From assembly GCF_004571075.1 (NCBI RefSeq), contig NZ_SPQP01000009.1:1-64000 (forward strand): a DNA stretch of 64,000 bases. The letters run 5' to 3'. Of the stretch, positions 17,854 through 26,607 are shown in pieces. The notes under the pieces are model-generated. The model saw only the letters and a program-made list of their open reading frames with translations. It was not told where the DNA came from and searched no databases. The stretch comes from Blastococcus sp. TF02A-35 (GTDB taxonomy: Bacteria > Actinomycetota > Actinomycetes > Mycobacteriales > Geodermatophilaceae). Position numbers and translations under genes: made by a program. Within the stretch, counting starts at the first letter, position 1. Each line of letters starts with the position of its first letter.

Positions 17854-18709
17854 GCTGCTCGGAGCCGGCGACCCGGTCGATGCCGGCCCAGACGATGGGG
17901 GAGCGGCGGGCGGCCCGTGGCAGGCGGAGCGTCGCCTGCCGGAACGCCCGCACGGCGGCGGTCGCCGCCGCATCGGTCAGGGCGAGGCCGGGCAGCGAGT
18001 ACATGCGCCGCGCCCAGGACGGCAGCAGCGCGACGGCGAGCGCCGCCAGCCCGCCCCAGGCCGGCTGGGCCGGGGTCAGGTACCGCACCCAGGTGGGCAT
18101 GGGCGGCAGCAGCACCAGCCGGTAGGCGTCCTGCGCGGCGGGGGTCGCGGCCAGCTGCGGCCGCACCCGCTCGAAGTACGCGGCCAGCTCCGCGACCGAC
18201 GACGGCACGTCGGCCCGCTCGACCCCCACCAGCTCCGCGGCGGTCACCTGCTCGGCGACGTAGCGGTCGGCGTCGTCGTCGGAGAGCTCCAGCCCGCCCC
18301 GGCGGGCGGCGGTCAGCAGTGAGTCGACCTCGCAGCAGTGCACCCACAGCAGCAGGTCCGGGTCGTCGACCCGGTACTCCCGCCCGGTGGTCTCCTCGAC
18401 GCCGCCGAGCCGCCGGTGGATGCCCCGCACGCGGGCCACCGCGCGGACGGCCTCGGTGCGGGTGCCGAAGGTGATGGTGTCCACGTAGGCGGCGGTGCGG
18501 ATCAGCCGCGGCCACGGCTCGTCGCGGAAGGCGCCGGAGAACCGCGCGACGCCGTCCATCGCGACCGGGTGCAGGGCCTGCAGCAGCAGGGCGCGCAGCC
18601 CCCCGATGGAGAACGACGGGTCGGCGTGCACCCGCCAGGTCACGCTGCCGGGGCCGAAGAAGCCCAGCCGGTCCTCCTCGGCGGTCCACTCGCGCGGCAG
18701 CGGGGTCAT
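17843..18709 (-). CDS. MpaB/DUF2236-family oxygenase-like protein
   Basis: The 288-residue protein matches the DUF2236 group (mycophenolic acid MpaB', latex-clearing proteins): GPGSVTWRVHADPSFSIGG, ALLLQALHPVAMDGVARFSG, TAAYVDTITFGT, and the WVHCCEVDSL helix. Members use a histidine-bound heme b to oxidise hydrocarbons or unknown lipids; the His of ALHP, of GIHRR and of WVHC are the likely ligands. ATG 18709 is the start because it overlaps the stop of the upstream hydrolase gene (ATGA), so the pair is one operon. The substrate is unknown. Confidence 0.82.
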   Translation of the reverse strand: MTPLPREWTAEEDRLGFFGPGSVTWRVHADPSFSIGGLRALLLQALHPVAMDGVARFSGAFRDEPWPRLIRTAAYVDTITFGTRTEAVRAVARVRGIHRRLGGVEETTGREYRVDDPDLLLWVHCCEVDSLLTAARRGGLELSDDDADRYVAEQVTAAELVGVERADVPSSVAELAAYFERVRPQLAATPAAQDAYRLVLLPPMPTWVRYLTPAQPAWGGLAALAVALLPSWARRMYSLPGLALTDAAATAAVRAFRQATLRLPRAARRSPIVWAGIDRVAGSEQLSA

Positions 18710-19623
18710 GCCGGGACCACGCCGGCCCAGAAGTCGCACAGCACCTCGAGGGTGCGTGGTGGGTTCTCGACGGCGGGGGAGTGGATCGAGCCGTCGATGA
18801 CCTCGTGGCGGGCGCCCAGGCGCTGCGCCATGTCGGCCTGCACGTGCGGCAGCCAGGCGTCGTCGGCCTCGCCGTGCGCCACCAGCAGCGGGACGCCGGT
18901 GGCCTTGAGCTCGGCCACCCGGTCGGGCTCGGCGAGCATCGCGTCGGCCATGCCGCGCAGCCCGGCGGCGGAGTTGCGCAGGAACCGCCGCGTGTAGAAC
19001 TCGCGGGTCGGGGCCGGCACCGCCTGCGCCTTGGGGTCGGTCATGGCCACCTGTTCGAGCGTCTCGTGCACCAGCGGCACGCCACCGGCGTCCAGCAGCG
19101 GGGCCAGGTGGTCGAGCAGGTCGGCGCGGCGCCCGGTCAGCCGCGACGGGCCGGAGCCCAGCAGGGTGAACGAGGTGAACAGCTCCGGCTCGGCGAGCAC
19201 CGCGGCACGCGTCACCAGGCCGCCGAAGCTGTGGCCGACCAGGTGCAGCGGCCCGCCGGACTCCTCGAGCAGGACGCGGGCCACCGCGACGACGTCCGAG
19301 CCGAGGATCTCCACGGTGTACTCGGCCGGGCCGTCCGGCCCGGGCGACTCGAACTGCCCGCGCTGGTCGATGGCCACCACGCGGTAGCCGGCCTCGGCCA
19401 GCGGGCGGAGCAGGGGCGCGAAGTCCTCCTTGCTGCCGGTGTAGCCCGCCACCATCAGCACCGTGCCGCGCGCGGCGTCGCCGCCGGTGTCCAGGGCGGC
19501 CAGGGGGCCCGCCCCTCCCGGGAAGGTGCGGGCCGCCGCGTCGTGCTCGGCGAGCTGCCGCAGGTCGTCGGGGGCGATGGCGAGGTCAACGGGGAGGGCA
19601 TCGGAGCCGCCGGGCAGGACCAT
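18706..19623 (-). CDS. Alpha/beta hydrolase
   Basis: The 305-residue protein has the alpha/beta-hydrolase order: oxyanion segment VAGYTGSKEDFAPLLRPLAE, DQRGQFES, nucleophile elbow GHSFGG, a late aspartate in VAHGEADDAWLP, and the final histidine around DGSIHSPAVENP. It is probably an esterase, lactonase or similar; no substrate can be inferred. It is translationally coupled to the downstream MpaB-type oxygenase by a 4-bp overlap, which suggests the two act on one lipid or ester compound. Confidence 0.82.
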   Translation of the reverse strand: MVLPGGSDALPVDLAIAPDDLRQLAEHDAAARTFPGGAGPLAALDTGGDAARGTVLMVAGYTGSKEDFAPLLRPLAEAGYRVVAIDQRGQFESPGPDGPAEYTVEILGSDVVAVARVLLEESGGPLHLVGHSFGGLVTRAAVLAEPELFTSFTLLGSGPSRLTGRRADLLDHLAPLLDAGGVPLVHETLEQVAMTDPKAQAVPAPTREFYTRRFLRNSAAGLRGMADAMLAEPDRVAELKATGVPLLVAHGEADDAWLPHVQADMAQRLGARHEVIDGSIHSPAVENPPRTLEVLCDFWAGVVPA

Positions 19624-19668
19624 GGTCCCCAGTGAACCCCGATCCCGGCGCCGGTGCCGCGAGGGGGT

Positions 19669-20796
19669 CTAGCGGAGGCCCAGCACCCGGTCGTCCAGCC
19701 GGAGGACGACCACGGGGCCGGTCACGGCGACCGTGCCCCCCGGGGGGAGCCCCTCCGCTGTCGTGCGGCCCACCTCGGCGCCGGTGACCGGGTCCCGGAG
19801 GACGACGGCCCCGCCGTCGGGCACGGCCAGCGAGGTGGCGCCGGCGGCGACGTCCGGCAGGCCCGAGGCGGGGACCTCCCACAGCCGCTGCCCGGACACC
19901 GGGTCCAGCGCGGTGAGCCGCCCGTCGGCGAGCACCACCGTGGCGGCGGGTGCCGAGGTCTGCCGGACCGCGCCGTCCGCCCCGGTGGGGAGCGTCGTCA
20001 GCAGGGTGCCGTCGGCGGAGGCGAAGAGGCGGGCCTCGTTGCCGGCCCGCACGCCCACGAGCCGGTCGGCCGCCAGCAGGGCGACCTCCTCCTGCTCGCC
20101 CGCCACGACGTCGCGGGTCCAGTGCTCGCTGCCGTCGAAGCCGTCCACCAGGCGCAGCTGGACGGCCCGGACCTCCGGGCACCGGTACAGGACGGCCACA
20201 CCGGCCTCACCGGCCGAGCCGTCCAGCAGCCGGCAGCCCGGCGGCACGGGCCAGCGCCAGCGCAGCCCGTTGCCGGTCGGGTCCAGGGTGACCACGCCCG
20301 TGGGGCTGGTGGCCAGCACGATGCGCGAGGTCGAGGTCAGCGTCGCGTCGGCCCGGAAGTTCACGTTCCGGGTCCACGTCCGGACGCCGGTGCCCGCGTC
20401 GAGCGCGACCGCCTCGTCGCAGCGGTCCGCGGTGCGGAAGACCGCGACCGCGACGCCGTCGGTCGCGGTGAGACCGCACAGCCAGGCGTTCCCGCGCGTG
20501 TAGTGCCAGGCCTCCTCACCGGTGAGCGGGTCCAGCGCCCGGACCCCGTGCGGGGAGCCGAGCAGCACGCGGCCGTCCTGGACGACGGCGCCCGGGACCG
20601 GGTCGCCGGCGGCGGACCAGGCCTCGGAGACGGCGCCGGCCGGCGCCCCGTCGGGGGCGTCGGCCGGCGCCGCGGTGGTGCTGGAGGTGGCGGCTGCGTC
20701 GGAGCCGCGCCAGAGCAGCGCGGCGACGACGGCCAGCGCCAGGGTGGCGGCCGTCCAGACCCAGACCCGCAGGGGCGGGAGCCCCGGGCGGGACAC
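19669..20796 (-). CDS. PQQ-like beta-propeller membrane-anchored protein
   Basis: The 375-residue protein has one N-terminal membrane helix (about residues 11-29) and a Ser/Thr/Ala linker. It then has several propeller repeats of the PQQ enzyme type, such as GVRALDPLTGEEAWHY, ALDAGTGVRTWTRNV, LVDGFDGSEHWTRDV and ALDPVSGQRLWEVP. The domain faces outward. Such proteins often act as scaffolds, and catalytic or cofactor residues are not evident. It corresponds by position to Rv3212 of M. tuberculosis, upstream of the DEAD-box helicase. It begins 11 bases after the helicase stop, so the two are co-transcribed. Confidence 0.78.
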   Translation of the reverse strand: MSRPGLPPLRVWVWTAATLALAVVAALLWRGSDAAATSSTTAAPADAPDGAPAGAVSEAWSAAGDPVPGAVVQDGRVLLGSPHGVRALDPLTGEEAWHYTRGNAWLCGLTATDGVAVAVFRTADRCDEAVALDAGTGVRTWTRNVNFRADATLTSTSRIVLATSPTGVVTLDPTGNGLRWRWPVPPGCRLLDGSAGEAGVAVLYRCPEVRAVQLRLVDGFDGSEHWTRDVVAGEQEEVALLAADRLVGVRAGNEARLFASADGTLLTTLPTGADGAVRQTSAPAATVVLADGRLTALDPVSGQRLWEVPASGLPDVAAGATSLAVPDGGAVVLRDPVTGAEVGRTTAEGLPPGGTVAVTGPVVVLRLDDRVLGLR

Positions 20797-20807
20797 CGGT
20801 GGCGGGG

Positions 20808-22508
20808 TCAGTCGGTGCCGGGCTCGGCGCCGGCCGCGGCGGCCGAGCCACCGCGACCCGCACCACCCCGGCGGCGGCGACGGCGGGGACGGCTCGGGCC
20901 GCCCTCACCGGCTGCCTCGCCGGAGCCCGCGCCCGCCTCGCCGGCCGGGGCCGACGGCTGCGCCGGGGCGTCGGCGTCGCCGGAGCCGCTGCCACGCGTG
21001 CGACGGCGGGGACGGCTCTTGCCGCCGCCGGCGGGCTTCTCCTCGTCGCCGGTGCGCCCGCCGGGCCCGCGGGAGTCCCCGCGGCCGCCGGACTGGGCCG
21101 GGCGGTTGCGCTTGCCCGTCTCGCCGAGGTCCTCGAGGCTCTCGGCCTCCAGCCCCTCGCGGGTCCGCTGCGAGCGCGGCAGCCGGCCCTTGGCGCCCTC
21201 GGGCACGTCGAGGTCGGTGTAGACCCACGGCGAGGTCGAGTAGGTCTCCGGCGGGTCGGCGAAGTCGAGGTCGAGCGCCTTGTTGATCAGCTGCCAGCGC
21301 GGGATGTCGTCCCAGTCGACCAGCGTGACCGCGACGCCGGTGCTCCCGGCGCGGCCGGTGCGGCCGATGCGGTGCACGTAGGTCTTCTCGTCCTCGGGGC
21401 ACTGGTAGTTCACGACGTGGCTGACGCCGGTGACGTCGATGCCGCGGGCGGCGACGTCGGTGGCCACCAGGACGTCGACCTTCCCGCTGCGGAAGGCGCG
21501 CAGGGCCTGCTCGCGAGCGCCCTGGCCGAGGTCGCCGTGCACGGCGGCCGCGGCGAACCCGCGGTCGACCAGCTCGTCGGCGACCTTCTGGGCGGTGCGC
21601 TTGGTGCGGCAGAAGACCATGGCCAGGCCGCGGCCGCGGGCCTGCAGCACGCGGGAGAGCAGCTCGGGCTTGTCCAGGTTGTGCGCCCGGTAGATGAACT
21701 GGGTGGTCTGCGGGACCGTCGAGCCCTCGTCGTTGCCGTGCGCCCGGATGTGGGTCGGCTGGGTCATGAACGACCGCGACAGCGTGACGATCGGGCCGGG
21801 CATGGTGGCCGAGAAGAGCATCGTCTGCCGCTTCTCCGGGACCATGGCGAGGATCCGCTCGATGTCGGGCAGGAAGCCCAGGTCCAGCATCTCGTCGGCC
21901 TCGTCGAGCACGAGCACCCGCACCTTGCCGAGGATCAGGTCACCGCGCTGGGCCAGGTCGAGCAGCCGGCCGGGGGTACCGACGACGACCTCGACGCCCT
22001 TCTTCAGCGCCTCGATCTGCGGCTCGAACGCGCGGCCGCCGTAGATGGCCTGCACCCGCAGGCCGCGGGTGGCGCCGGCGGTGCCGAGGTCGCGGGCGAC
22101 CTGCACGCACAGCTCGCGGGTGGGGACGACGACCAGCGCCTGCGGGACGCCGTCGGCGCCCTCGCTCGGCGGGGTCACGCGGGTGAGCAGCGGGACGCCG
22201 AAGCCGAGGGTCTTGCCGGTGCCCGTGCGGGCCTGGCCGATGAGGTCGTTGCCGGCCAGCGCCAGGGGGAGGGTGAGCTCCTGGATGGCGAAGGTCCGGG
22301 TGATCCCCGCGTCGGCCAGCGCCGAGACGATGTCGGGGTGCACGTCGAAGTCGCTGAACAGCGGGCTGTCCTCGGCGACGGGTGCGCCGCCGAGCTCCTC
22401 GACGACCTGCTCGAGCTCCTCGGGCGCGGGGGCGCCGCTCTCGGAGTGGTCGAGCGCGGCGGTCTCGGTGGGGGTGGTGTCGGTGGGGGTGTTCTCGGTG
22501 GAGGTCAG
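20808..22508 (-). CDS. DEAD-box ATP-dependent RNA helicase (RhlE/DeaD-like)
   Basis: The protein of about 566 residues has all DEAD-box motifs: the Q-motif FAIQELTLPLALAG, ARTGTGKT, PTRELC, GTPGRLLDL, DEAD in LVLDEADEMLDLG, SATMPG, VFCRTKRTA, VATDVAARGIDV and HRIGRTGRAG. The tail (about 120 residues) is rich in Arg, Gly and Pro and likely binds RNA. It remodels RNA, perhaps in ribosome assembly or cold stress, and corresponds to Rv3211. The start is uncertain: CTG 22508, with GAGG eight bases upstream, gives the LTSTENTPT start. The next usual start codon is far upstream at 22634 and would add an arginine-rich stretch unlike the family. Confidence 0.9.
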   Translation of the reverse strand: MTSTENTPTDTTPTETAALDHSESGAPAPEELEQVVEELGGAPVAEDSPLFSDFDVHPDIVSALADAGITRTFAIQELTLPLALAGNDLIGQARTGTGKTLGFGVPLLTRVTPPSEGADGVPQALVVVPTRELCVQVARDLGTAGATRGLRVQAIYGGRAFEPQIEALKKGVEVVVGTPGRLLDLAQRGDLILGKVRVLVLDEADEMLDLGFLPDIERILAMVPEKRQTMLFSATMPGPIVTLSRSFMTQPTHIRAHGNDEGSTVPQTTQFIYRAHNLDKPELLSRVLQARGRGLAMVFCRTKRTAQKVADELVDRGFAAAAVHGDLGQGAREQALRAFRSGKVDVLVATDVAARGIDVTGVSHVVNYQCPEDEKTYVHRIGRTGRAGSTGVAVTLVDWDDIPRWQLINKALDLDFADPPETYSTSPWVYTDLDVPEGAKGRLPRSQRTREGLEAESLEDLGETGKRNRPAQSGGRGDSRGPGGRTGDEEKPAGGGKSRPRRRTRGSGSGDADAPAQPSAPAGEAGAGSGEAAGEGGPSRPRRRRRRGGAGRGGSAAAAGAEPGTD

Positions 22509-22827
22509 TGCAATCGCCTCTGGTCTGCTGGGGGACCGGCTGCGGCAGCGGTGTCGCCGCCTCGCGCCCGTCCCGGTTCGGTGTCGCGGGATCGGTTCCA
22601 GCGCCGACGCGGCCAGCAGAACCGGGCCTCGCAACAGCCCGGGAGACAGCCCGGGGGCGTCGTCCAGCGGTCGTCAGCGCACAGATGTACGAGCGGGCCC
22701 GAGGGCTCGCCGGCTCCCATGCTAGCGCGAGCACCGGTTAGCCTCTCCGCGCCGCGCTCCCCGTTGTTGCCTCGGTCACTCGCCGGGGGCATGTGCACCA
22801 CGCTGTCGAGCCCCGTAGGAGAGTGCC
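22509..22827. promoter_or_regulatory. Divergent promoter region with a long helicase leader
   Basis: No gene is seen here. Leftward, TAGCAT at 22724-22719 is a good -10 box, which gives the helicase mRNA a leader of about 200 bases with GC-rich potential hairpins. Rightward, TAGCCT at 22740-22745 can serve the MiaE-like gene with a leader of about 80 bases and a GGAGAG ribosome binding site. Confidence 0.45.
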
Positions 22828-23478
22828 GTGCCCCCGGTCGAGAACACGGCCGTCGCCGATCTGCTGGGCGCGCTGGCCTACGCCGAGCTCACCGCGTTCG
22901 ACCGGCTCGCCGAGGACGCGCGCATGGCGCCGACGCTCGCCGGCCGGGCCGCGCTGGCCCGCATGGCGGCCGCCGAGATCGCCCACCACGTCCGGCTCAC
23001 CGCGCGTCTCACGGAGCTGGGCGTGGACCCCGCCGACGCCATGGCGCCGTTCGTCGCCGCGCTCGACACCTTCCACGAGAGCACCCGGCCCACCACGTGG
23101 CTGGAAGGGCTCGTGAAGGCCTACGTCGGCGACGGGCTGGCCACCGACTTCTACCGCGAGGTCGCCGGCTTCCTGCCCGAGCTCGACCGCGGCCTGGTGC
23201 TCGACGTCCTCGCCGACACCGGCTACGCCGACTTCGCCGTCCGGGAGGTGCGGGCGGCCATCGCCGCGGACCGCAAGGTGGCCGGCCGGCTCGCCCTGTG
23301 GGGACGGCGGCTGGTGGGGGAGGCGATGACCCGCTCGCAGGCGGTGATCGCCGAGCACGACGGGCTCGCCAGGCTCATCGTCAGCGGCACCGGCGACCTC
23401 TCCGGCATCGGCCGGCTGATCGAGCGGATCACCAAGGCGCACACCGAGCGGATGAAGGCCCTCGGCCTCAACCCGTGA
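22828..23478 (+). CDS. Ferritin-like protein, MiaE_2 family
   Basis: The 216-residue protein is all-helical with paired metal-ligand candidates: YAELTAFDRL and AAAEIAHHVRLT in the first half, and DGLATDFYREV with FAVREVRAAI in the second. This is the MiaE_2 branch of the ferritin-like superfamily, related to the tRNA hydroxylase MiaE. Whether it acts on tRNA in actinobacteria is not known. The position beside the RhlE-like helicase matches Rv3210c/Rv3211. The GTG at 22828 has GGAGAG upstream. Confidence 0.83.
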   Translation: MPPVENTAVADLLGALAYAELTAFDRLAEDARMAPTLAGRAALARMAAAEIAHHVRLTARLTELGVDPADAMAPFVAALDTFHESTRPTTWLEGLVKAYVGDGLATDFYREVAGFLPELDRGLVLDVLADTGYADFAVREVRAAIAADRKVAGRLALWGRRLVGEAMTRSQAVIAEHDGLARLIVSGTGDLSGIGRLIERITKAHTERMKALGLNP

Positions 23479-23483
23479 GGGAG

Positions 23484-23538
23484 GGCCCCGGTGCCCCCCA
23501 CGCCTCGCGAGCGCGGTGTGGGGGGCCGCACCGGGGCC
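23484..23538. terminator. Bidirectional hairpin terminator
   Basis: Arms 23484-23501 and 23518-23538 pair as 8 plus 10 bp with a 3-base bulge in the right arm. It lies between the convergent MiaE-like and DUF3107 genes. Confidence 0.7.
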
Positions 23539-23544
23539 GTCCCG

Positions 23545-23787
23545 TCAGGCTCCGGTGCCGGCGATGAAGCCGACGCGGCGCTGGTCGGCCTGCGCGATCT
23601 CCACGTAGGCGATGCGGTCGACCGGGACGAGGACCTTGCGGCCCCGCTCGTCGACCAGGGTGAGCAGGCCGTCCTTGGTCGAGCCGGACATGGCCGCGGC
23701 CACGTCGGACGCGATCTCGTCGGGGGACTTGGGGCTGTCGATGACCAGCTCCCGGGGCGAGTGCTGGACGCCGATCTTGACTTCCAC
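23545..23787 (-). CDS. DUF3107-family protein
   Basis: The 80-residue protein (VEVKIGVQHSPRELVIDSPK start; then GLLTLVDERGRKVLVPVDRIAYVEI and an RRVGFIAG end) matches DUF3107, equivalent to Rv3208A of M. tuberculosis. It is a small beta-rich protein of unknown role, conserved through actinobacteria. The GTG at 23787 is preceded by GAGGAGG about ten bases upstream. A TetR-family gene lies upstream on the same strand, as in mycobacteria. Confidence 0.85.
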   Translation of the reverse strand: MEVKIGVQHSPRELVIDSPKSPDEIASDVAAAMSGSTKDGLLTLVDERGRKVLVPVDRIAYVEIAQADQRRVGFIAGTGA

Positions 23788-23889
23788 GTGGGCGATGCCT
23801 CCTCGATTCGCGACTGCGCCCACGCTAGTCCAGCGGGTGGCCCGGGGGCCGGGCGAGCGGGTGCGCCGACAGCGAACGCGGCGCGACCG

Positions 23890-24531
23890 TCAGGTGGCGG
23901 GGGCGTCGTCCACGCGGGGGAAGCCGGAGATGCCGCGCCAGGCCAGCGACGACATGAGCTCCACCGCCTCGTCCCGGGAGACCGTGCCCTTGCGCGGCAG
24001 CCACCAGCGGGCGCTGCTCTCGGCCAGGCCGGCGAGCCCGGAGGCGATGAGCAGGGCGCGCTCGGCGTCGGCGCCGGTGTCGGCCGCGATCACGCCGGCG
24101 ATCGCCTCGACGCAGACCCCGGTGCCGCGGTCGACGATGGCGCGGACGTCGTCGTCGTTGCGGAGGTCGGACTCGAAGACCAGCCGGAAGGCCTCGCCGT
24201 CGGCGTCGATGAAGTCGAAGTAGGCGCCCACGGCGGCGTCGACGCGCGCCCGGTTGTCCTCGGTGGTGCCCATGGCCTCGGCGACCCGGTCGGCCAGCTC
24301 CGAGACGTGCTCCTCCAGGAGGGCCAGGTACAGCTCCCGCTTGCCCGGGAAGTGCTGGTAGAGCACCGGCTTGCTGACGCCCGCCCGGTCGGCGATGTCG
24401 TCCATCGCGGCGGCGTGGAAGCCGTGCGCGACGAAGACGTCCTGCGCGGCACGCAGGAGCTGCAGCCGGCGCGCGCCGCGCGGCAGGCGGGAGGTGCGCC
24501 GGCTGGCCGCGGCGGGGCGTGAAGGCTGCAT
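23890..24531 (-). CDS. TetR/AcrR-family regulator
   Basis: The 213-residue protein has a TetR DNA-binding domain after a basic tail: LLRAAQDVFVAHGFHAAAMD, DIADRAGVSKPVLYQHFPGK, RELYLALLEEHV. The C-terminal helical domain, which would bind a ligand, is of the type seen in the Rv3208 group. It probably regulates its own gene or the divergent hydrolase gene. On the minus strand TAACAT lies nine bases before the ATG (24548 to 24543), so this transcript may also have almost no leader. Confidence 0.9.
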   Translation of the reverse strand: MQPSRPAAASRRTSRLPRGARRLQLLRAAQDVFVAHGFHAAAMDDIADRAGVSKPVLYQHFPGKRELYLALLEEHVSELADRVAEAMGTTEDNRARVDAAVGAYFDFIDADGEAFRLVFESDLRNDDDVRAIVDRGTGVCVEAIAGVIAADTGADAERALLIASGLAGLAESSARWWLPRKGTVSRDEAVELMSSLAWRGISGFPRVDDAPAT

Positions 24532-24587
24532 GGCGGGGAGATGTTACCGAGCGGTCGGGGTCGGCTCGGGGCCGCGGCACCCGGCGC

Positions 24588-24593
24588 TACCGT
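24588..24593 (+). promoter_or_regulatory. Leaderless-type -10 box (TACCGT)
   Basis: TACCGT is five bases before GTG 24599 and eight bases before ATG 24602, which are adjacent codons in the same frame. Confidence 0.5.
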
Positions 24594-24601
24594 CGAGGGT
24601 G

Positions 24602-25642
24602 ATGTCCGAGGCCCCGCTCTCCGCCACGCCGTTGCCACCGGTCGAGGGCGTCCTCCCGCCCTGGCCCGGCGAGGAGGTGCCCGTGCGCGGGGGCGCGGTG
24701 TTCGTCCGGCGCACCCCCTGGGCCGGCCTGCAGGACGGGGACGACGGCGCCGCCCGGGAGCGCGCGCTGTACGTGCACGGGCTCGGCGGGGCGTCGACCA
24801 ACTGGACCGACCTCGCCGCGCTCCTGGCCGTCCGCTTCGAGGGCTGGGCGGTGGACCTCCCCGGCTTCGGCCGGTCGCAGCCGCCGCCGGGGGGCCGCTA
24901 CACGGTCCGGGGCCACGTGCGCGCCGTCGTCGACGTCCTCGAGCACCTCGTGGCGCTGCCGGGCGCGGCCTCGGGCCGGCCGGTGCACCTGGTCGGCAAC
25001 TCCCTCGGCGGCCTGGTGAGCCTGCTCGTCGCCGCCCAGCGCCCCGACCTGGTCGCCACCCTGACCCTGGTCTCCCCGGCGATGCCGGTCTACCGCGTGC
25101 CCCCGGCGTTCAGCCGTGCGCTGCTGCTGCTCCTGCTGCCGGGCGTCCCGACCCTCGCCGAGCGCCGGCTGGCCGGCGTCCGGCCCGAGGACAGCGTCCG
25201 CTCGATGGTGCAGATGTGCTTCGGGGAGCCGGGGAACGTGCCGGCCGAGCGCGTCGAGCAGGCGGTCGAGGAGATGCGCGAGCGCAGCGGCCAGCCGTGG
25301 GCGGACCGGGCGCTGGCCCGCAGCATGCGTGGCCTGATCAGCTCCTACCTGCGGGTCGGGCGGGCGAACGCCTGGCGCGCGGCCCGCAGGCTGCGGATGC
25401 CGACGCTGGTGGTCTGGGGCGCCCGCGACCGCCTGGTCGACCCGGCCCTCGCCCCCCGGCTGGCCGCCACCGCGCACGACGCCCGCCTCCTCGTCCTCGA
25501 CCGGGTCGGGCACCTGGCGATGCTCGAGACGCCGGAGGTCACCGCCCGGGCCGTCCTCGCGCTCGCCGAGGCCCGAACCGCCGGAGCCGACGGCGCGGAT
25601 GCGTCGGCTGTCGCCGACACGGCACGGAGCGTGAGACGCTGA
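24602..25642 (+). CDS. Alpha/beta hydrolase
   Basis: The 346-residue protein has the oxyanion motif YVHGLGGASTNWTDLAALLA, the strand DLPGFGRSQPP, the nucleophile elbow GNSLGG, a lid region (about residues 180-260), the late aspartate in VVWGARDRLVDP and histidine in DRVGHLAML. It is an esterase, lipase or related enzyme; substrate unknown. It is divergent from the TetR gene with only about 70 bases between, so it is a possible target of that regulator. GTG 24599 just upstream is an alternative start. Confidence 0.83.
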   Translation: MSEAPLSATPLPPVEGVLPPWPGEEVPVRGGAVFVRRTPWAGLQDGDDGAARERALYVHGLGGASTNWTDLAALLAVRFEGWAVDLPGFGRSQPPPGGRYTVRGHVRAVVDVLEHLVALPGAASGRPVHLVGNSLGGLVSLLVAAQRPDLVATLTLVSPAMPVYRVPPAFSRALLLLLLPGVPTLAERRLAGVRPEDSVRSMVQMCFGEPGNVPAERVEQAVEEMRERSGQPWADRALARSMRGLISSYLRVGRANAWRAARRLRMPTLVVWGARDRLVDPALAPRLAATAHDARLLVLDRVGHLAMLETPEVTARAVLALAEARTAGADGADASAVADTARSVRR

Positions 25643-25684
25643 CTGCCTGACGACGGGAGCGTCGAGGAACGGGGAGACCGGCCG

Positions 25685-26566
25685 GTGGGTGGACGTCTGA
25701 CCGACGACCGGCCCACGGCACGCCGGGAGCCGCTGGTCGCCCGGCGCGAGCCCCGGATCGGCCCGGACCGCCGCGACGGCGGGACGACCCGCCTGCGCCG
25801 CTTCGTGCGGCGCTACGGCTGGCGGGCCTACGCCATCCCGTTCCTCACCGTCGCCACCCTCGTGGTCCTGGTGGACCTCGCCCTCCACCCGCGGGCGACC
25901 CCGCCCGCCGCCGCTCCGACCGCGGCCACCCCGCCGGTGACGACGGCGCCGACCCCCGTCCCGACGGCGCCGGCCCAGGGCGACGCCGGTCCCACCGAGC
26001 CCGTCCCGCCCGCGGTCGCCGACGCCTACGTCGAGGTGGGCGCCGGCACCCTCTCGGTGGTCGACAGCGCGTCCGGGGTCCTCGGGTCCGGGCCGCTCCA
26101 GCGGTTCGTCGTCGAGGTCGAGGACGGCATCGGGGTCGACGGCGCCACGTTCGCCGCCGAGGTCACCGCCACCCTCGGTGACCCGCGCTCCTGGGGCAAC
26201 GCCGGGCGGCTGTCGTTCCAGCGCGTGGGCGCCGCCGCGGCGGCGTCGGGCGAGTACGACTTCCGGGTCAGCCTGGTGAGCCCGGGGAGCATGGAGCGGT
26301 ACTGCCCCGGCGTGGGCACCGGTGGGTACACGTCCTGCCGGTACGGCGAGCGGGCGGTCATCAACCTGGCGCGCTGGGCGACGGCGGTGCCCGACTACCA
26401 GGGCGACGTCGCCACCTACCGGCAGTACGTCGTGAACCACGAGGTCGGCCACGCGCTCGGCAACGGGCACGAGAGCTGCCCCGGGCCCGGCGCCCTCGCG
26501 CCGGTCATGCAGCAGCAGACCCTCGGCCTCGAGGGCTGCGCGAAGAACGCCTGGCCGTTCCCCTGA
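25685..26566 (+). CDS. DUF3152-family membrane-anchored metzincin-like protein
   Basis: The 293-residue protein has a basic cytoplasmic tail, one membrane helix (about residues 50-68), a Pro/Ala/Thr linker, and an outer DUF3152 domain, like Rv3207c. The end of the domain carries HEVGHALGNGH (H252, H256, H262), the extended zinc motif HExxHxxGxxH of metzincin proteases. A methionine in APVMQQQ about 20 residues later sits where a Met-turn would be. A zinc protease acting on the cell surface is therefore likely, though the family is not characterised. Two cysteines (SC and GC near the end) may form a disulfide. Confidence 0.8.
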   Translation: MGGRLTDDRPTARREPLVARREPRIGPDRRDGGTTRLRRFVRRYGWRAYAIPFLTVATLVVLVDLALHPRATPPAAAPTAATPPVTTAPTPVPTAPAQGDAGPTEPVPPAVADAYVEVGAGTLSVVDSASGVLGSGPLQRFVVEVEDGIGVDGATFAAEVTATLGDPRSWGNAGRLSFQRVGAAAAASGEYDFRVSLVSPGSMERYCPGVGTGGYTSCRYGERAVINLARWATAVPDYQGDVATYRQYVVNHEVGHALGNGHESCPGPGALAPVMQQQTLGLEGCAKNAWPFP

Positions 26567-26595
26567 GCGGCGCCCTGCCGGTGCGGGCCCGTCGA

Positions 26596-26601
26596 TAGCC
26601 T
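26596..26601 (+). promoter_or_regulatory. Leaderless-type -10 box (TAGCCT)
   Basis: TAGCCT, six bases, then the GTG at 26608. Confidence 0.5.
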
Positions 26602-26607
26602 GGTCCG

